63,518 nt of DNA from JBFKMV01 sp041629655 (GTDB lineage: Bacteria > Acidobacteriota > Polarisedimenticolia > Polarisedimenticolales > Polarisedimenticolaceae): positions 1-63,518 of the forward strand of contig JBFKMV010000003.1 in NCBI GenBank assembly GCA_041629655.1, written 5' to 3'. The notes under the pieces are model-generated. The model saw only the letters and a program-made list of their open reading frames with translations, was not told the DNA's origin and did not search any database. Of this stretch, positions 35,196 through 43,299 are shown piece after piece (within the stretch, counting starts at the first letter, position 1; each line of letters starts with the position of its first letter). Both the position numbers and the translations under genes were made by a program.

Positions 35196-35249
35196 ATTAG
35201 AGAGTAGCGGGTTTAGGCGTGTGTTAGCCGCAAGTTAATTCGACGTTAA
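35196..35249 (-). promoter_or_regulatory. Pho box and -10 element of the porin promoter
   Basis: On the minus strand four hexamers lie exactly 11 bp apart: TTAACG (35249-35244), TTAACT (35238-35233), CTAACA (35227-35222) and CTAAAC (35216-35211). The -10 TCTAAT (35201-35196) follows after 9 nt, as at pstS. A start near 35188 leaves a leader of about 29 nt with AAGGAGG. The divergent CHAD gene begins 61 nt on the other side, so PhoB here could affect both genes. Confidence 0.88.
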
Positions 35250-35310
35250 TTGGCCTCAATCCGCGTTTCCGCCGCCGTCGTGGCAGAATGGCCGCGGGGC
35301 ACGGGAACCG

Positions 35311-36273
35311 ATGAAGCTCGAAACGACCAGCAGCGCGCTCGATCCCGGACTGTCCGCCGGGGCCGCCGTGCGACGGGTGCTGCGGGGCCTGCTGGAGGCG
35401 ATCCGCGCCAACGAGAAGGGCGCCGCGACCGGCGGGGATCCCGAGTTCCTGCACGACTTCCGCGTCGCGGTGCGCCGCACGCGGACCTGCCTGGGCCAGC
35501 TCAAGGGCGTGCTGGGGGGCGAGCAGGTCGCCGGATTCCGCGAGGAGTTCCGGTGGCTGGGCTCGGTGACCGGCCCGGCGCGGGACCTCGACGTGCAGCT
35601 CGGCCAGCTCGACGAGTACCGCAACGAGCTTCCGGAGTCGGTGCGGGGCCGGCTCGACCCGCTGGAGCGCTTGCTGATCCGGCGCAAGCGGGCCGAGCAG
35701 CAGCGCGTCGCCCGGGTCTTGCGGTCGGCGCGTTACCGGAAGCTGATCGAGGGCTGGAACGCCTGGATCGACGACCGGGACGAGTCCGGGGCGGGCCCCG
35801 ACGCCGCACGACCCGTGCGCGAGGTCGCGTCCGCGTCGATCGAGCGCCGGTTCGCCCGGCTGCTCGACCGCGGTCGCGCGATCGACCCGGACTCGCCGGC
35901 CGCGGCGCTGCATCGCCTGCGGATCGACGGCAAGAAATTGCGCTACCTGCTCGAGTTCTTCCGCGGCCTGTACCCGGCCGCCGAGCTCGACCCGTTGGTC
36001 CGGGAGCTGAAGAAGCTCCAGGACACGCTGGGCGCGCTGAACGACCTGAGCGTGCAGCAGGAGTCGTTGGAGCGCTTCGCGCGGGAGCTGCACGAGGCGG
36101 GGCAGGCCGGGCCGGACGCCCTGCTCGCGCTGGGGCGCCTGGTCGAGCGGCTGCACCGCCGCGAGCTGCGCGTCCGGGCAGGCTTCTTCGAACGCTTCGA
36201 GCGGTTCGACGACGCGGCCAACCCGGAGCGGATCGCGCGGCTGACGGGGCCGGGCGCGGGCCCACGATCGTGA
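35311..36273 (+). CDS. CHAD domain protein (polyphosphate-binding)
   Basis: A 320-residue helical protein. Both halves carry the conserved histidine/basic signature: HDFRVAVRRTRTCLGQL (from His48) and HRLRIDGKKLRYLLEFF. CHAD domains form a basic groove that binds inorganic polyphosphate and localise to polyphosphate granules. There is no TTM/CYTH domain fused. It is divergent from the Pho-box porin gene and convergent with ppk1 via sixA, which strongly supports a polyphosphate role. A CAGAAT at 35284-35289 could be its -10. Confidence 0.9.
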   Translation: MKLETTSSALDPGLSAGAAVRRVLRGLLEAIRANEKGAATGGDPEFLHDFRVAVRRTRTCLGQLKGVLGGEQVAGFREEFRWLGSVTGPARDLDVQLGQLDEYRNELPESVRGRLDPLERLLIRRKRAEQQRVARVLRSARYRKLIEGWNAWIDDRDESGAGPDAARPVREVASASIERRFARLLDRGRAIDPDSPAAALHRLRIDGKKLRYLLEFFRGLYPAAELDPLVRELKKLQDTLGALNDLSVQQESLERFARELHEAGQAGPDALLALGRLVERLHRRELRVRAGFFERFERFDDAANPERIARLTGPGAGPRS

Positions 36274-36773
36274 GCAAGCGTTTGCTGCTGCTGCGGCACG
36301 CCAAGTCGGACTGGGACGCCGATTACGGGCCGGACCACGACCGTCCGCTGTCCGAGCGCGGGCGCCGGGACGCGCGCCGGATCGGAGTGCTGATCGCGGG
36401 GCTCCGACGGCCCCCGCAACGGATCGTCAGCTCCTCGGCCCGCCGGGCACGCGACACGGTCGAGCTGGCGATGCGGGCCGGCGGTTGGAGCTGCGAGGTG
36501 GAGCTGACCCGCCTGCTCTACGGAGCATCGGCGGACGAGCTGCTGCAGGCCGTTCACGCCGCGCCGGACGACGTCGAGACGCTGCTGCTGGCCGGACACG
36601 AGCCGACGTGGTCGCTGTTCGCGGAGCTGATGATCGGCGGCGGCCGCGTGCGGTTCCCGACCGCGGCGCTGGCGCGGATCGACTTCGAGATCGGCCGCTG
36701 GTCCGAGGCCACGCCGGGTCTGGGGACGCTGCGCTGGCTCGTGACGCCGAAGCTGCTTGGCGGTCTGGGCTAG
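36270..36773 (+). CDS. sixA: SixA-type phosphohistidine phosphatase
   Basis: A 167-residue histidine-phosphatase superfamily protein. The RHG motif is LLLLRHAKSDW, the second catalytic His is in LLAGHEPTW, and SSSARRARDTVE supplies phosphate-binding Arg. It starts with GTG overlapping the CHAD stop (GTGA), so it is co-translated with a polyphosphate-binding protein. SixA of E. coli dephosphorylates phosphohistidine proteins; the CHAD-SixA pairing is recurrent in bacteria. Its TAG stop shares the palindromic CTAG with the convergent ppk1 stop. Confidence 0.9.
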   Translation: MSKRLLLLRHAKSDWDADYGPDHDRPLSERGRRDARRIGVLIAGLRRPPQRIVSSSARRARDTVELAMRAGGWSCEVELTRLLYGASADELLQAVHAAPDDVETLLLAGHEPTWSLFAELMIGGGRVRFPTAALARIDFEIGRWSEATPGLGTLRWLVTPKLLGGLG

Positions 36774-38917
36774 CGGGCGGTCTTGGCCGGCAGCTCCGTC
36801 TCTGCTGCCGCGTCGCCTCGCGCGGCCAGCCGCAGGAACGACTCCTGGGCCGCGATCCGCTCCTCGCCGACGCGCGGCACGCGACGCACGTACGTGCCGT
36901 CGGGTTGGCAGTCCCAGGCGGTGGCGTTGTCGCGCTCGTAGACCAGCAGCAACAGGTCCAGCTCGCGCTGCAGCCGCGGGTCGCGGACCGGGGCGATCGT
37001 CTCGACGCGGTTGCTCAGGTTGCGGCGCATCCAGTCGGCCGAGCCGAGGTAGTGCTCCGGCTCGCCGCCGTTGGTGAAGCGGTAGATCCGGCTGTGCTCG
37101 AGGAACCGGCCGACCACGCAGAACACGCGGATGTTCTCGGAGAGCCCCGCGACCCCGGGGCGCAGGCAGCACAGGCCGCGCACGTTGAGCCGCACGGGCA
37201 CGCCGGCGCGGCTGGCCCCGTACAGCTCGGCGATGATCCCGGGGTCCTGCAGCTGGTTCATCTTGGCGTCGATGCCGGCGGGTCGTCCGGCCCGCGCGTG
37301 CTCGGCCTCGCGCCGAATCAGCTCGGTGAACCGGCGGCGCATGTTGTCCGGCGCCACCAGCAGCCGCGTGTAACCGTCGTAGGGCGTGGCGCCGGTCAGC
37401 GAGTTGAACACCGCCGCCACGTCGCCGCACAGCTCCTCGTCGGCAGTCAGCATGCCGACGTCCTCGTAGATCCGCGCCGTCCCGGTGTGGTAGTTGCCGG
37501 TGCCGACGTGGGCGTAGCGGCGCACCCGGCCGCTCTCCTGGCGCACCACCAGCGCCAGCTTGACGTGCGTCTTGAGCCGCTCCACCCCGTAGGCGACGTG
37601 AACACCCTCGCGTTCGAGGTACTTGCCCCAGGCGATGTTGGGCGCCTCGTCGAAGCGCGCCGTCACCTCGACCAGCACCGCGACCTGCTTGCCGCGCCGC
37701 GAGGCCTCGGCCAGCGCCTTGACGATCGGGGAGTCCGCGCTGGTGCGGTAGATCGTGAGCTTGATCGCCAGCACCTCGGGGTCGATCGCCGCGGACTCGA
37801 TGAACCGCAGCACCGAGCTGTCGAAGCTGTGGTAGGGATGGTGCAGCAGCAGGTCGCCGCGAGAGATCTCGTCGAAGATCGCCCCGGCATCCCCGGCGTC
37901 GAGCGCGCGCAGGCGCGGGTGGGTGACCGGGCGATGGGGCGCGAAGCGCAGTTCCGGTCGACCCTCGATCTCGAGCTCCAGCAGGTCCCTGAGGCCGATG
38001 AAGTGCTCGGTCGGATAGACGTCCTGCGGACCGATCCCGAGCTGCCGCGCCAGCCACTTGCGGAACTTCTTCGGCGCGTCGGCGTCGAGCTGCAGCCGCA
38101 CCACGCCAGCGAACCGGCGCGCCTTGAGCTCGGCGCCGACCTGCTGGATCACGCTGCCCGGGAACCGCCACTCGTCCTCGCGCAGGTCCGCCGTGCGCTC
38201 GGGGGTGCGGCCCTCGGCGCCGCGGGTGACCCGGAACAGGTAGATGCCCTGGGTCTCGATGGCGGGAAAGACCAGGTCGAGGTTCGCGGCGATCACCTGC
38301 TCCAGCGGCACGAAGCCGGCATCCACCCGGACCCAGCGCGGACGATTGGCCGGGATCTCGATGCGGATGAACCTCTCGCGCCCCTTGGCGTCGGACAGCA
38401 GCACGGCCATGTTCAGGCCGAGGTTGGCGATGAACGGGAACGGGTGCTCGGAATCGACCGCCAGCGGAGTCAGGATCGGCATCACCGAGTCGCGGAAGTA
38501 CTTGCGCAGCCGGTTACGCTGCTTCTTGCCCAGCGCGTCGTGATCGAGCAGCGGGAGGCCCTCCGCGGCCAGCGCCGGACGGAGATCGTCGCCGATCAGC
38601 GCGGCCAGGTCCGCGACCTGGTCGACCAGCTCGGCGCGGCAGGCGTCGAACTCCTCGAGCGGCGTGCGTCCGTCGGGGGAGAGCTTGCCGGAGCGCTTGT
38701 CGATCAGGCGCTTCAGCCCGCTGATGCGCTTCATGAAGAACTCGTCGTGGAGCATGCCGGCGATCCCGGCGAACTTGATCCGCTCCAGCAGCGGGACCTC
38801 GGCGCTGCGCGCCAGCGCGATCACGCGGCGCGCGAAGCCGAGCCAGCTCAGCTCGCGGTTCACGAACGCCTCGGGCGGCAGCGTCTGCGCCGCCGGCTGC
38901 GCACCATCCTTGCTCAC
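36770..38917 (-). CDS. ppk1: Polyphosphate kinase Ppk1
   Basis: A 715-residue enzyme that makes long-chain polyphosphate from ATP. N-domain: FVNRELSWLGFARRV and LLERIKFAGI; LTPLAVDSEHPFPFI. Catalytic domains: LKTHVKLALV with the phospho-accepting His (about 451) and FLEHSRIYRF with the second His (about 608), plus YAHVGTGNYHTGTARIYED. The GTG at 38917 is chosen because GGGAG lies 7 nt upstream and a promoter at 38946-38973 starts the message after the longer TTG option at 38947. It forms a unit with apaH and ppk2 on the same strand. Confidence 0.95.
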   Translation of the reverse strand: MSKDGAQPAAQTLPPEAFVNRELSWLGFARRVIALARSAEVPLLERIKFAGIAGMLHDEFFMKRISGLKRLIDKRSGKLSPDGRTPLEEFDACRAELVDQVADLAALIGDDLRPALAAEGLPLLDHDALGKKQRNRLRKYFRDSVMPILTPLAVDSEHPFPFIANLGLNMAVLLSDAKGRERFIRIEIPANRPRWVRVDAGFVPLEQVIAANLDLVFPAIETQGIYLFRVTRGAEGRTPERTADLREDEWRFPGSVIQQVGAELKARRFAGVVRLQLDADAPKKFRKWLARQLGIGPQDVYPTEHFIGLRDLLELEIEGRPELRFAPHRPVTHPRLRALDAGDAGAIFDEISRGDLLLHHPYHSFDSSVLRFIESAAIDPEVLAIKLTIYRTSADSPIVKALAEASRRGKQVAVLVEVTARFDEAPNIAWGKYLEREGVHVAYGVERLKTHVKLALVVRQESGRVRRYAHVGTGNYHTGTARIYEDVGMLTADEELCGDVAAVFNSLTGATPYDGYTRLLVAPDNMRRRFTELIRREAEHARAGRPAGIDAKMNQLQDPGIIAELYGASRAGVPVRLNVRGLCCLRPGVAGLSENIRVFCVVGRFLEHSRIYRFTNGGEPEHYLGSADWMRRNLSNRVETIAPVRDPRLQRELDLLLLVYERDNATAWDCQPDGTYVRRVPRVGEERIAAQESFLRLAARGDAAAETELPAKTAR

Positions 38918-38945
38918 GCGACGACTCCCGGGAGGGCCCCGTGCC

Positions 38946-38973
38946 AAGGTACAGCCTGAGCGCCGTTTTTCAA
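38946..38973 (-). promoter_or_regulatory. Sigma-70-type promoter for ppk1
   Basis: On the minus strand TTGAAA (38973-38968) and TACCTT (38951-38946) are 16 bp apart; TTGAAA matches five of six -35 positions. It overlaps the end of apaH. Start near 38939 leaves about 20 nt before the GTG at 38917. Confidence 0.6.
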
Positions 38974-39698
38974 ACCGTGGGAGACGAGGACACCCGGACG
39001 ATCCGGTCTTCGTCCTGGCACCACGCCGTCAGCCCGCCCCCGTAGACGCAGCCCGAGTCGAGCCCGATCACCCGCCGGGCGCGGTAGTGGCCGCGCGCCG
39101 CCCAGTGTCCGTGCACGACCAGCGTGCCTCCGCGGTAGTACTCGTCCCAGGGCCGGAAGCCGTCGGGGCAGTCTTCCGCGGCCCCGCTGTGGTCGGCGAG
39201 CCGGCCGTCCGGCGCGCAACAGCGCGCGCGCGTGGCGAAGCGCACCTCCGCGCTGCGCAGCCAGTCGTCGTCGTGGGGCCCGCGGTCGAGCGCGGCGGCG
39301 ACGGCGTGGAGGTCCTTCCAACGCGGGTGGATCCCCGCGTGGACGATCCAGGCTTCGGGCCCGTCACCGGCCGCCGGCAGGTGCACCAGCACCGGCAGCG
39401 CGCGCAGCGCCGCCATCAGCTCGCCGGCATCCGGGGCCTCGAACAGCTCGCGCAGCAGGGGCAGCGACTTGGGCTTCGTACCCGAGAACGCCAGCAATGC
39501 GCTGACGTCGTGGTTGCCGAGCAGCCCGCGCCCGCCGACGTCGCGCCACAGCCGCAGGGCGGCCAGCGAGTCGGGGCCACGGTTGATCAGGTCGCCGAGG
39601 CACCACAGCTCGTCGCGCGCCGGGTCGAAGCGCACCTCGGTGAGCAGCCGGTCCAGCTCGCGCGCGCAGCCCTGGACGTCACCGACCAGCCAGCGCAC
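38970..39698 (-). CDS. apaH: ApaH-like bis(5'-nucleosyl)-tetraphosphatase
   Basis: A 242-residue calcineurin-fold hydrolase. Metal motifs are VGDVQGC (5-11), LGDLINRGPDS (near 34-44), LLGNHD, IVHAGIHP and VHGHW. The QGC variant of D-x-H-G and the overall length (E. coli 280) fit ApaH, which splits Ap4A to ADP symmetrically. GTG at 39698 begins MRWLVGDVQG, the expected N-terminus. It is placed 15 nt after ppk2, linking dinucleoside polyphosphate turnover with polyphosphate enzymes. Confidence 0.9.
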   Translation of the reverse strand: MRWLVGDVQGCARELDRLLTEVRFDPARDELWCLGDLINRGPDSLAALRLWRDVGGRGLLGNHDVSALLAFSGTKPKSLPLLRELFEAPDAGELMAALRALPVLVHLPAAGDGPEAWIVHAGIHPRWKDLHAVAAALDRGPHDDDWLRSAEVRFATRARCCAPDGRLADHSGAAEDCPDGFRPWDEYYRGGTLVVHGHWAARGHYRARRVIGLDSGCVYGGGLTAWCQDEDRIVRVSSSPTV

Positions 39699-39713
39699 GC
39701 GGCGCCTCCGGGG

Positions 39714-40592
39714 TCACGGGGTCTCGCCCTCCAGCAGCGACCGCATCTCGGCGAACCGGGCGCGCTCCTCGTCGGCAACCTGCGGGTAGGCAAGATCCAA
39801 CGAGCGCAGCGCGCCGACGATGATCTCGGCCACGGCCAGCCGCGCGAAGGGCTTGTCGTCGGCGGGTACGGCGTACCACGGCGCCCAGGGTTTCGAGGTG
39901 GCGGCCAGCGCTTCGCGGTAGGCCGTCATGTAGTCGTCCCAGTGGCCGCGTTCGCGCACGTCGCCGGCCGCGAACTTCCAGTGCTTCTCGGGCTCGTCGA
40001 GACGAGCCAAGAAGCGCCGGCGCTGCTCCTCCCTGGAGACGTTGAGCCAGAACTTGAGCACCACGGTGCCGTTGCGGGCCAGGTGCCGCTCGTGGTCGCG
40101 GATCGACTCGAACCGCTGCCGCCAGATCGATTCCGGGTCGATCGGTCCCGGCAAGCGCTGGGCCTCGAGGATCGCCGGATGGACCCGCACCACCAGCACC
40201 TCCTCGTAGTAGCTCCTGTTGAACACGCCGATGCGGCCGCGCTCGGGCAGGCGCACCGCGGTGCGCCACAGGAAGTCGTGGTCCAGCTCCTCGGTGCTGG
40301 GGCGCTTGAACGAGAAGACCTGGCAGCCGGCGGGGTTGACGCCGCGCAGCACGGCGCGGATCGTGCCGTCCTTGCCGCCGGCGTCCATGGCCTGGAAGAT
40401 CAGCAGCACGGCGTGCCGGTTGTCGGCGTACAGCACGCGCTGCAGCTCGGCCAGCTCGCGGCGCAGCTGCTTGAGCCGCTTCTTGCACGCCTTGCGGCCG
40501 GGGGCGTCCTCGGGGGGGCCGGTGGGCGCTTTCGCGACGTCCGACGGACGATCGGGCGTCACCAGGTAGGGACTCGATTCCGCTTCGAACAC
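39714..40592 (-). CDS. ppk2: Polyphosphate:nucleotide phosphotransferase (PPK2 family)
   Basis: A 292-residue P-loop kinase. Walker A is in FQAMDAGGKDGTI (67-78), lid-region features are FSFKRPSTEELDHDFLWR and GVFNRSYYEEVLVVRVHP. Conserved SKPWAPWYAVPADDKPFAR follows. The length and EELDHDFLWR motif point to the single-domain PPK2 group that uses polyphosphate to phosphorylate AMP and/or ADP. GGAGG lies 5 nt before the GTG at 40592, and TAGAAT at 40632-40627 may be the -10. It is the first gene of ppk2-apaH-ppk1. Confidence 0.92.
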   Translation of the reverse strand: MFEAESSPYLVTPDRPSDVAKAPTGPPEDAPGRKACKKRLKQLRRELAELQRVLYADNRHAVLLIFQAMDAGGKDGTIRAVLRGVNPAGCQVFSFKRPSTEELDHDFLWRTAVRLPERGRIGVFNRSYYEEVLVVRVHPAILEAQRLPGPIDPESIWRQRFESIRDHERHLARNGTVVLKFWLNVSREEQRRRFLARLDEPEKHWKFAAGDVRERGHWDDYMTAYREALAATSKPWAPWYAVPADDKPFARLAVAEIIVGALRSLDLAYPQVADEERARFAEMRSLLEGETP

Positions 40593-40626
40593 GGGACCTC
40601 CGGGAGCCGGACCTGCCGGCCCCCGG

Positions 40627-40632
40627 ATTCTA
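40627..40632 (-). promoter_or_regulatory. Possible -10 element TAGAAT for ppk2
   Basis: On the minus strand TAGAAT lies 34 nt before the ppk2 GTG, between the small gene at 40642-40869 and ppk2. No strong -35 is present at 16-18 bp. Confidence 0.35.
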
Positions 40633-40641
40633 CCGTGCCCG

Positions 40642-40869
40642 CTATTGCGGCATGTCGGGTCCCGGGACGACCGTCCACTCGTAGCTCCTGGGGAACTGCG
40701 ACAGCAGCGCCCACTCGCCGAGCGTCAACGTGTCGCTGGTGGCGGTCTCCGGCCGGACGCGGATCACGTAGCGAGGAGGCTCGAGCCGTTCCACCGATCC
40801 CTCGGCGTCCTGGCGCTCGTCCGCCTCGTCGTACCGGCGCTTCATCGGGTCGAGGGTTTTGTCTTTCAT
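40642..40869 (-). CDS. Small hypothetical protein, 75 residues
   Basis: The frame starts MKDKTLDPMKRRYDEADERQ and ends YEWTVVPGPDMPQ. It is charged at the N-terminus and has a short beta-like middle (PPRYVIRVRPETATSDTL). No membrane segment or cysteine is present and no family is recognised. CAGGAGG immediately upstream of the ATG at 40869 is a strong ribosome-binding site, which supports translation. It lies upstream of ppk2 on the same strand, 49 nt away, so it may belong to the polyphosphate unit. Confidence 0.65.
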   Translation of the reverse strand: MKDKTLDPMKRRYDEADERQDAEGSVERLEPPRYVIRVRPETATSDTLTLGEWALLSQFPRSYEWTVVPGPDMPQ

Positions 40870-41210
40870 GGCGGCCTCCTGCTTGCCGGGGACGGGGGCC
40901 GAAAAGGCCCGACCGTCGCTCCACCCCCGTACATTGCAATTCCGGTACCACGGCGAAAGCACGGAATCCCACGAGAAAGACAGCCTTTTTCGGACACTCC
41001 GTGTCTGCTTGTGAACAACAGGGCGTCGCCTTACGGCGACAGGGACCGTAAATCCGGTCCCGTCTTGGCGGCCCGAGCGCCCGTGCGATAGGCTGTCCGG
41101 CAGCCGGAGCGAACCGTTCCGGCCGTGCCGGCGGAGCCGGCCGCGACACGCCGTTCCCGTTTTCCCCGCGTCCACGTTCCGGCGCGCGGGGCTCCGCCAG
41201 GAGGTTCACG
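40870..41210. other. Gene-free 341-nt stretch between divergent genes, with three consecutive hairpins
   Basis: No coding region is supported. Three perfect stems follow one another on the plus strand: GTCGCC/GGCGAC (41025-41040, loop TTAC), GGGACCG/CGGTCCC (41042-41061, loop TAAATC) and GGCTG/CAGCC (41091-41105). TAGGCT at 41089-41094 could be a -10 for the lipoprotein gene and overlaps the third stem. The part from 40930 to 41020 is AT-richer than its surroundings and probably holds the promoter of the small minus-strand gene. No known riboswitch is recognised. Confidence 0.4.
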
Positions 41211-42035
41211 ATGACACGACGCTTCCATGTGATCTCGGGTCTGCTCGTGCTCGGGTTGCTCGCCGCCGTGGCCGCAGGCTGCAGCGGACCGGCCCCGCAG
41301 GTCGAGCCGGCCACCGACGAGACCGGTTACGACACGCCCGCCGGTGATTCCGGCTCCGACCCGGCGCTCGACCAGGCACCGCTGGAGCCGCCGGCCCCGG
41401 CGCCCAAGCCGGCCGCGACGCCGAAGCCGCGCTCGACGCCCAAGCCGGCCGCCGACACCGCCGGGGCGCCGGCCCCCGCTCCGCCCGCGCAGCAGCCCGC
41501 CGCCCCCGCGCCCCCGCCGGTGACCGTGGCCGCCGGAACGCTGCTCGACGTGGAGTTCCTGGACACGCTGTCCAGCGCCACCGCCGTGGCCGGCGATCCG
41601 TTCCGGGCCCGGCTGGCCTACGACGTGGTCCAGAACGGCGAGGTGGTGATCCCCGCCGGGTCGACGGTGTTCGGCACCGTGACCGAGGCGGTCTCGCTGA
41701 AGAAGATCGGCGGCCGGGCCAGGCTCGGTCTCGAGTTCACCTCGCTCGAGCTGCCCTCGGGCCGCAGCGCCGCGCTCAACGCGGTGTTCGCCGAGGAGGG
41801 CAAGAGCGAGACCAAGAAGGACGCCGCGACGATCGGCGGCGCGGCGGGCGCCGGCGCGCTGCTCGGCCGCGAGCTGAAGGACAAGGACCGCAAGAAGGGC
41901 GCCCTGATCGGCGCGATCGTCGGCGCGGCGGCCGGAGCCGCCGTGGCCGCCAAGACCGAGGGCCAGGAAGTGGAGATCCCCGGCGGAACGGTGATCGCCA
42001 TCGAGCTGGCCGCGCCGCTGGTGCTCCAGCGCTGA
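41211..42035 (+). CDS. Glycine-zipper lipoprotein
   Basis: A 274-residue protein. The signal peptide ends in the lipobox VAAGC. A Pro/Ala-rich linker (about 60-105: PAPKPAATPKP, PAPAPPAQQPAAPAPPP) should span part of the periplasm. The beta-rich domain (106-200) reads TLLDVEFLDTLSSATAVAGD and VIPAGSTVFGTV, similar to TrbI/SAF-like pipe domains. A glycine zipper (GGAAGAGALLGRE, GALIGAIVGAAAGAAVAAK) follows and could insert into membrane or pack helices. Function unknown; cell-envelope structural role likely. GGAGG lies before the ATG at 41211. Confidence 0.7.
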   Translation: MTRRFHVISGLLVLGLLAAVAAGCSGPAPQVEPATDETGYDTPAGDSGSDPALDQAPLEPPAPAPKPAATPKPRSTPKPAADTAGAPAPAPPAQQPAAPAPPPVTVAAGTLLDVEFLDTLSSATAVAGDPFRARLAYDVVQNGEVVIPAGSTVFGTVTEAVSLKKIGGRARLGLEFTSLELPSGRSAALNAVFAEEGKSETKKDAATIGGAAGAGALLGRELKDKDRKKGALIGAIVGAAAGAAVAAKTEGQEVEIPGGTVIAIELAAPLVLQR

Positions 42036-42060
42036 GCGATCGGTGATTCTCGATGCTGCG

Positions 42061-42087
42061 GCGGCGGGGCGCGTGCTCCGTCGCCGC
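42061..42087. terminator. GC-rich stem between convergent lipoprotein and permease genes
   Basis: GCGGCG (42061-42066) pairs with CGCCGC (42082-42087) over a 15-nt loop in the 60-nt gap between two convergent genes. There is no T-run. The prediction is weak in DNA this GC-rich. Confidence 0.25.
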
Positions 42088-42095
42088 GGTCCCGC

Positions 42096-43298
42096 TCACT
42101 CCGCGTGCAGCGCCTCGACCGGATCGAGCGCCGCCGCGCGCCGCGCCGGCAGCGCGCCGCTGAGCAGGCCCACCACCAGGCTGACCGCGAGCGCGGCGAC
42201 CACGTAGCGCAGCGGCGTCTGGACGGGCAGTCCGGGCAGGAACAGGCGAATCGCTCGCGCGAGGCCGACGCCTGCGGCGACCCCCAGCACGCCGCCGATC
42301 AGCGACAGCAGCGCCGCCTCGAGCAGGAACAGGCTCAGGATCTGCCCCGAGCCCGCGCCGAGCGCCTTGGCCAGCCCGATCTCGGCGGTGCGCTCGTTGA
42401 CCGAGATCCACATCATGGTCAGGATCCCGATCGCGCCGACGACCAGCGAGATCGCGCCGATCCCGCCGACCGCGACGCTGATGATGCCCATCACCCGGCC
42501 CATCACGTCGAGCATCTCGGTCTGAGTGGTGATCGTGAAGTCCTCCTCGCCGTCGTGTCGCTCGATCAGCATCCGCCGGATGCCCTCCTCGACCGACTCG
42601 GTGCCGACGCCGGTCGAGAACAGCACGTCGATCTCCATCAGCTCGTCGCGGTTGAACAGCTTCTGCGCGCTGGCCACCGGGATGTAGGCCGAGTCGTCGA
42701 TGTCGAACCCCAGCAGCAGGCCCTTGGGTGCCATCACGCCGATGACCTGGAAGCGGAACTTGCCGATCCGGACGTACTCGCCGAGCGCGTTCCGCTCGCC
42801 GAAGATCTCGCGCTTGAGCTTGGGCCCCAGCACGACCAGCGGCGAGCCGCGCCGCGGATCACCCTCGGGCAGGAAGCGCCCTTGGCGCACGCCGAACTTC
42901 CAGATCGCCGGGACGTCGGAGTTGACGCCGTAGACGAACACGCTGCGCCCCCGCTCGTCGGCCTGGACGCGCGCCATCCCCATCACCAGCGGCACGACCT
43001 TCTTGACCCCCGGCACGCGCAGCAGCGCCTCGGCGTCCTCGACGGTCAGCTTGCGGAACGTGCCGGCCAGCGCGCCCGGCGCTCCGGTGGTCATCGTCTT
43101 GCCCGGGTTGATGGCCAGGATGTCGGTGCCGAACTGGGTGAACTGGTCGAGGATGTAGTCCCGGGTGCCCTCGCCGATCGAGGTCAGCAGGATCACCGAG
43201 GCGATGCCGATCAGGATCCCCAGCATCGTCAGCGCCGAGCGCAGGCGGTGCGCGCGGATCGCGCCGCCGGCCAGCCGCAGCAGGTCGCGCCCGGCCAC
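42096..43298 (-). CDS. MacB-type ABC transporter permease (second copy)
   Basis: A 400-residue permease with one N-terminal helix (LRSALTMLGILIGIASVILL), a large periplasmic MacB_PCD domain (about 50-270) and three C-terminal helices (about 280-395, ending LPARRAAALDPVEALHAE). This is the FtsX/MacB topology. GTG at 43298 follows the upstream permease stop by 1 nt. It is about as long as its neighbour and shares DYILDQFTQFGTDI/QYVVGEFSQLGTNL-type motifs. Both probably form a heterodimer with the ATPase at 44502-45200. Confidence 0.9.
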   Translation of the reverse strand: MAGRDLLRLAGGAIRAHRLRSALTMLGILIGIASVILLTSIGEGTRDYILDQFTQFGTDILAINPGKTMTTGAPGALAGTFRKLTVEDAEALLRVPGVKKVVPLVMGMARVQADERGRSVFVYGVNSDVPAIWKFGVRQGRFLPEGDPRRGSPLVVLGPKLKREIFGERNALGEYVRIGKFRFQVIGVMAPKGLLLGFDIDDSAYIPVASAQKLFNRDELMEIDVLFSTGVGTESVEEGIRRMLIERHDGEEDFTITTQTEMLDVMGRVMGIISVAVGGIGAISLVVGAIGILTMMWISVNERTAEIGLAKALGAGSGQILSLFLLEAALLSLIGGVLGVAAGVGLARAIRLFLPGLPVQTPLRYVVAALAVSLVVGLLSGALPARRAAALDPVEALHAE

Positions 43299-43299
43299 G

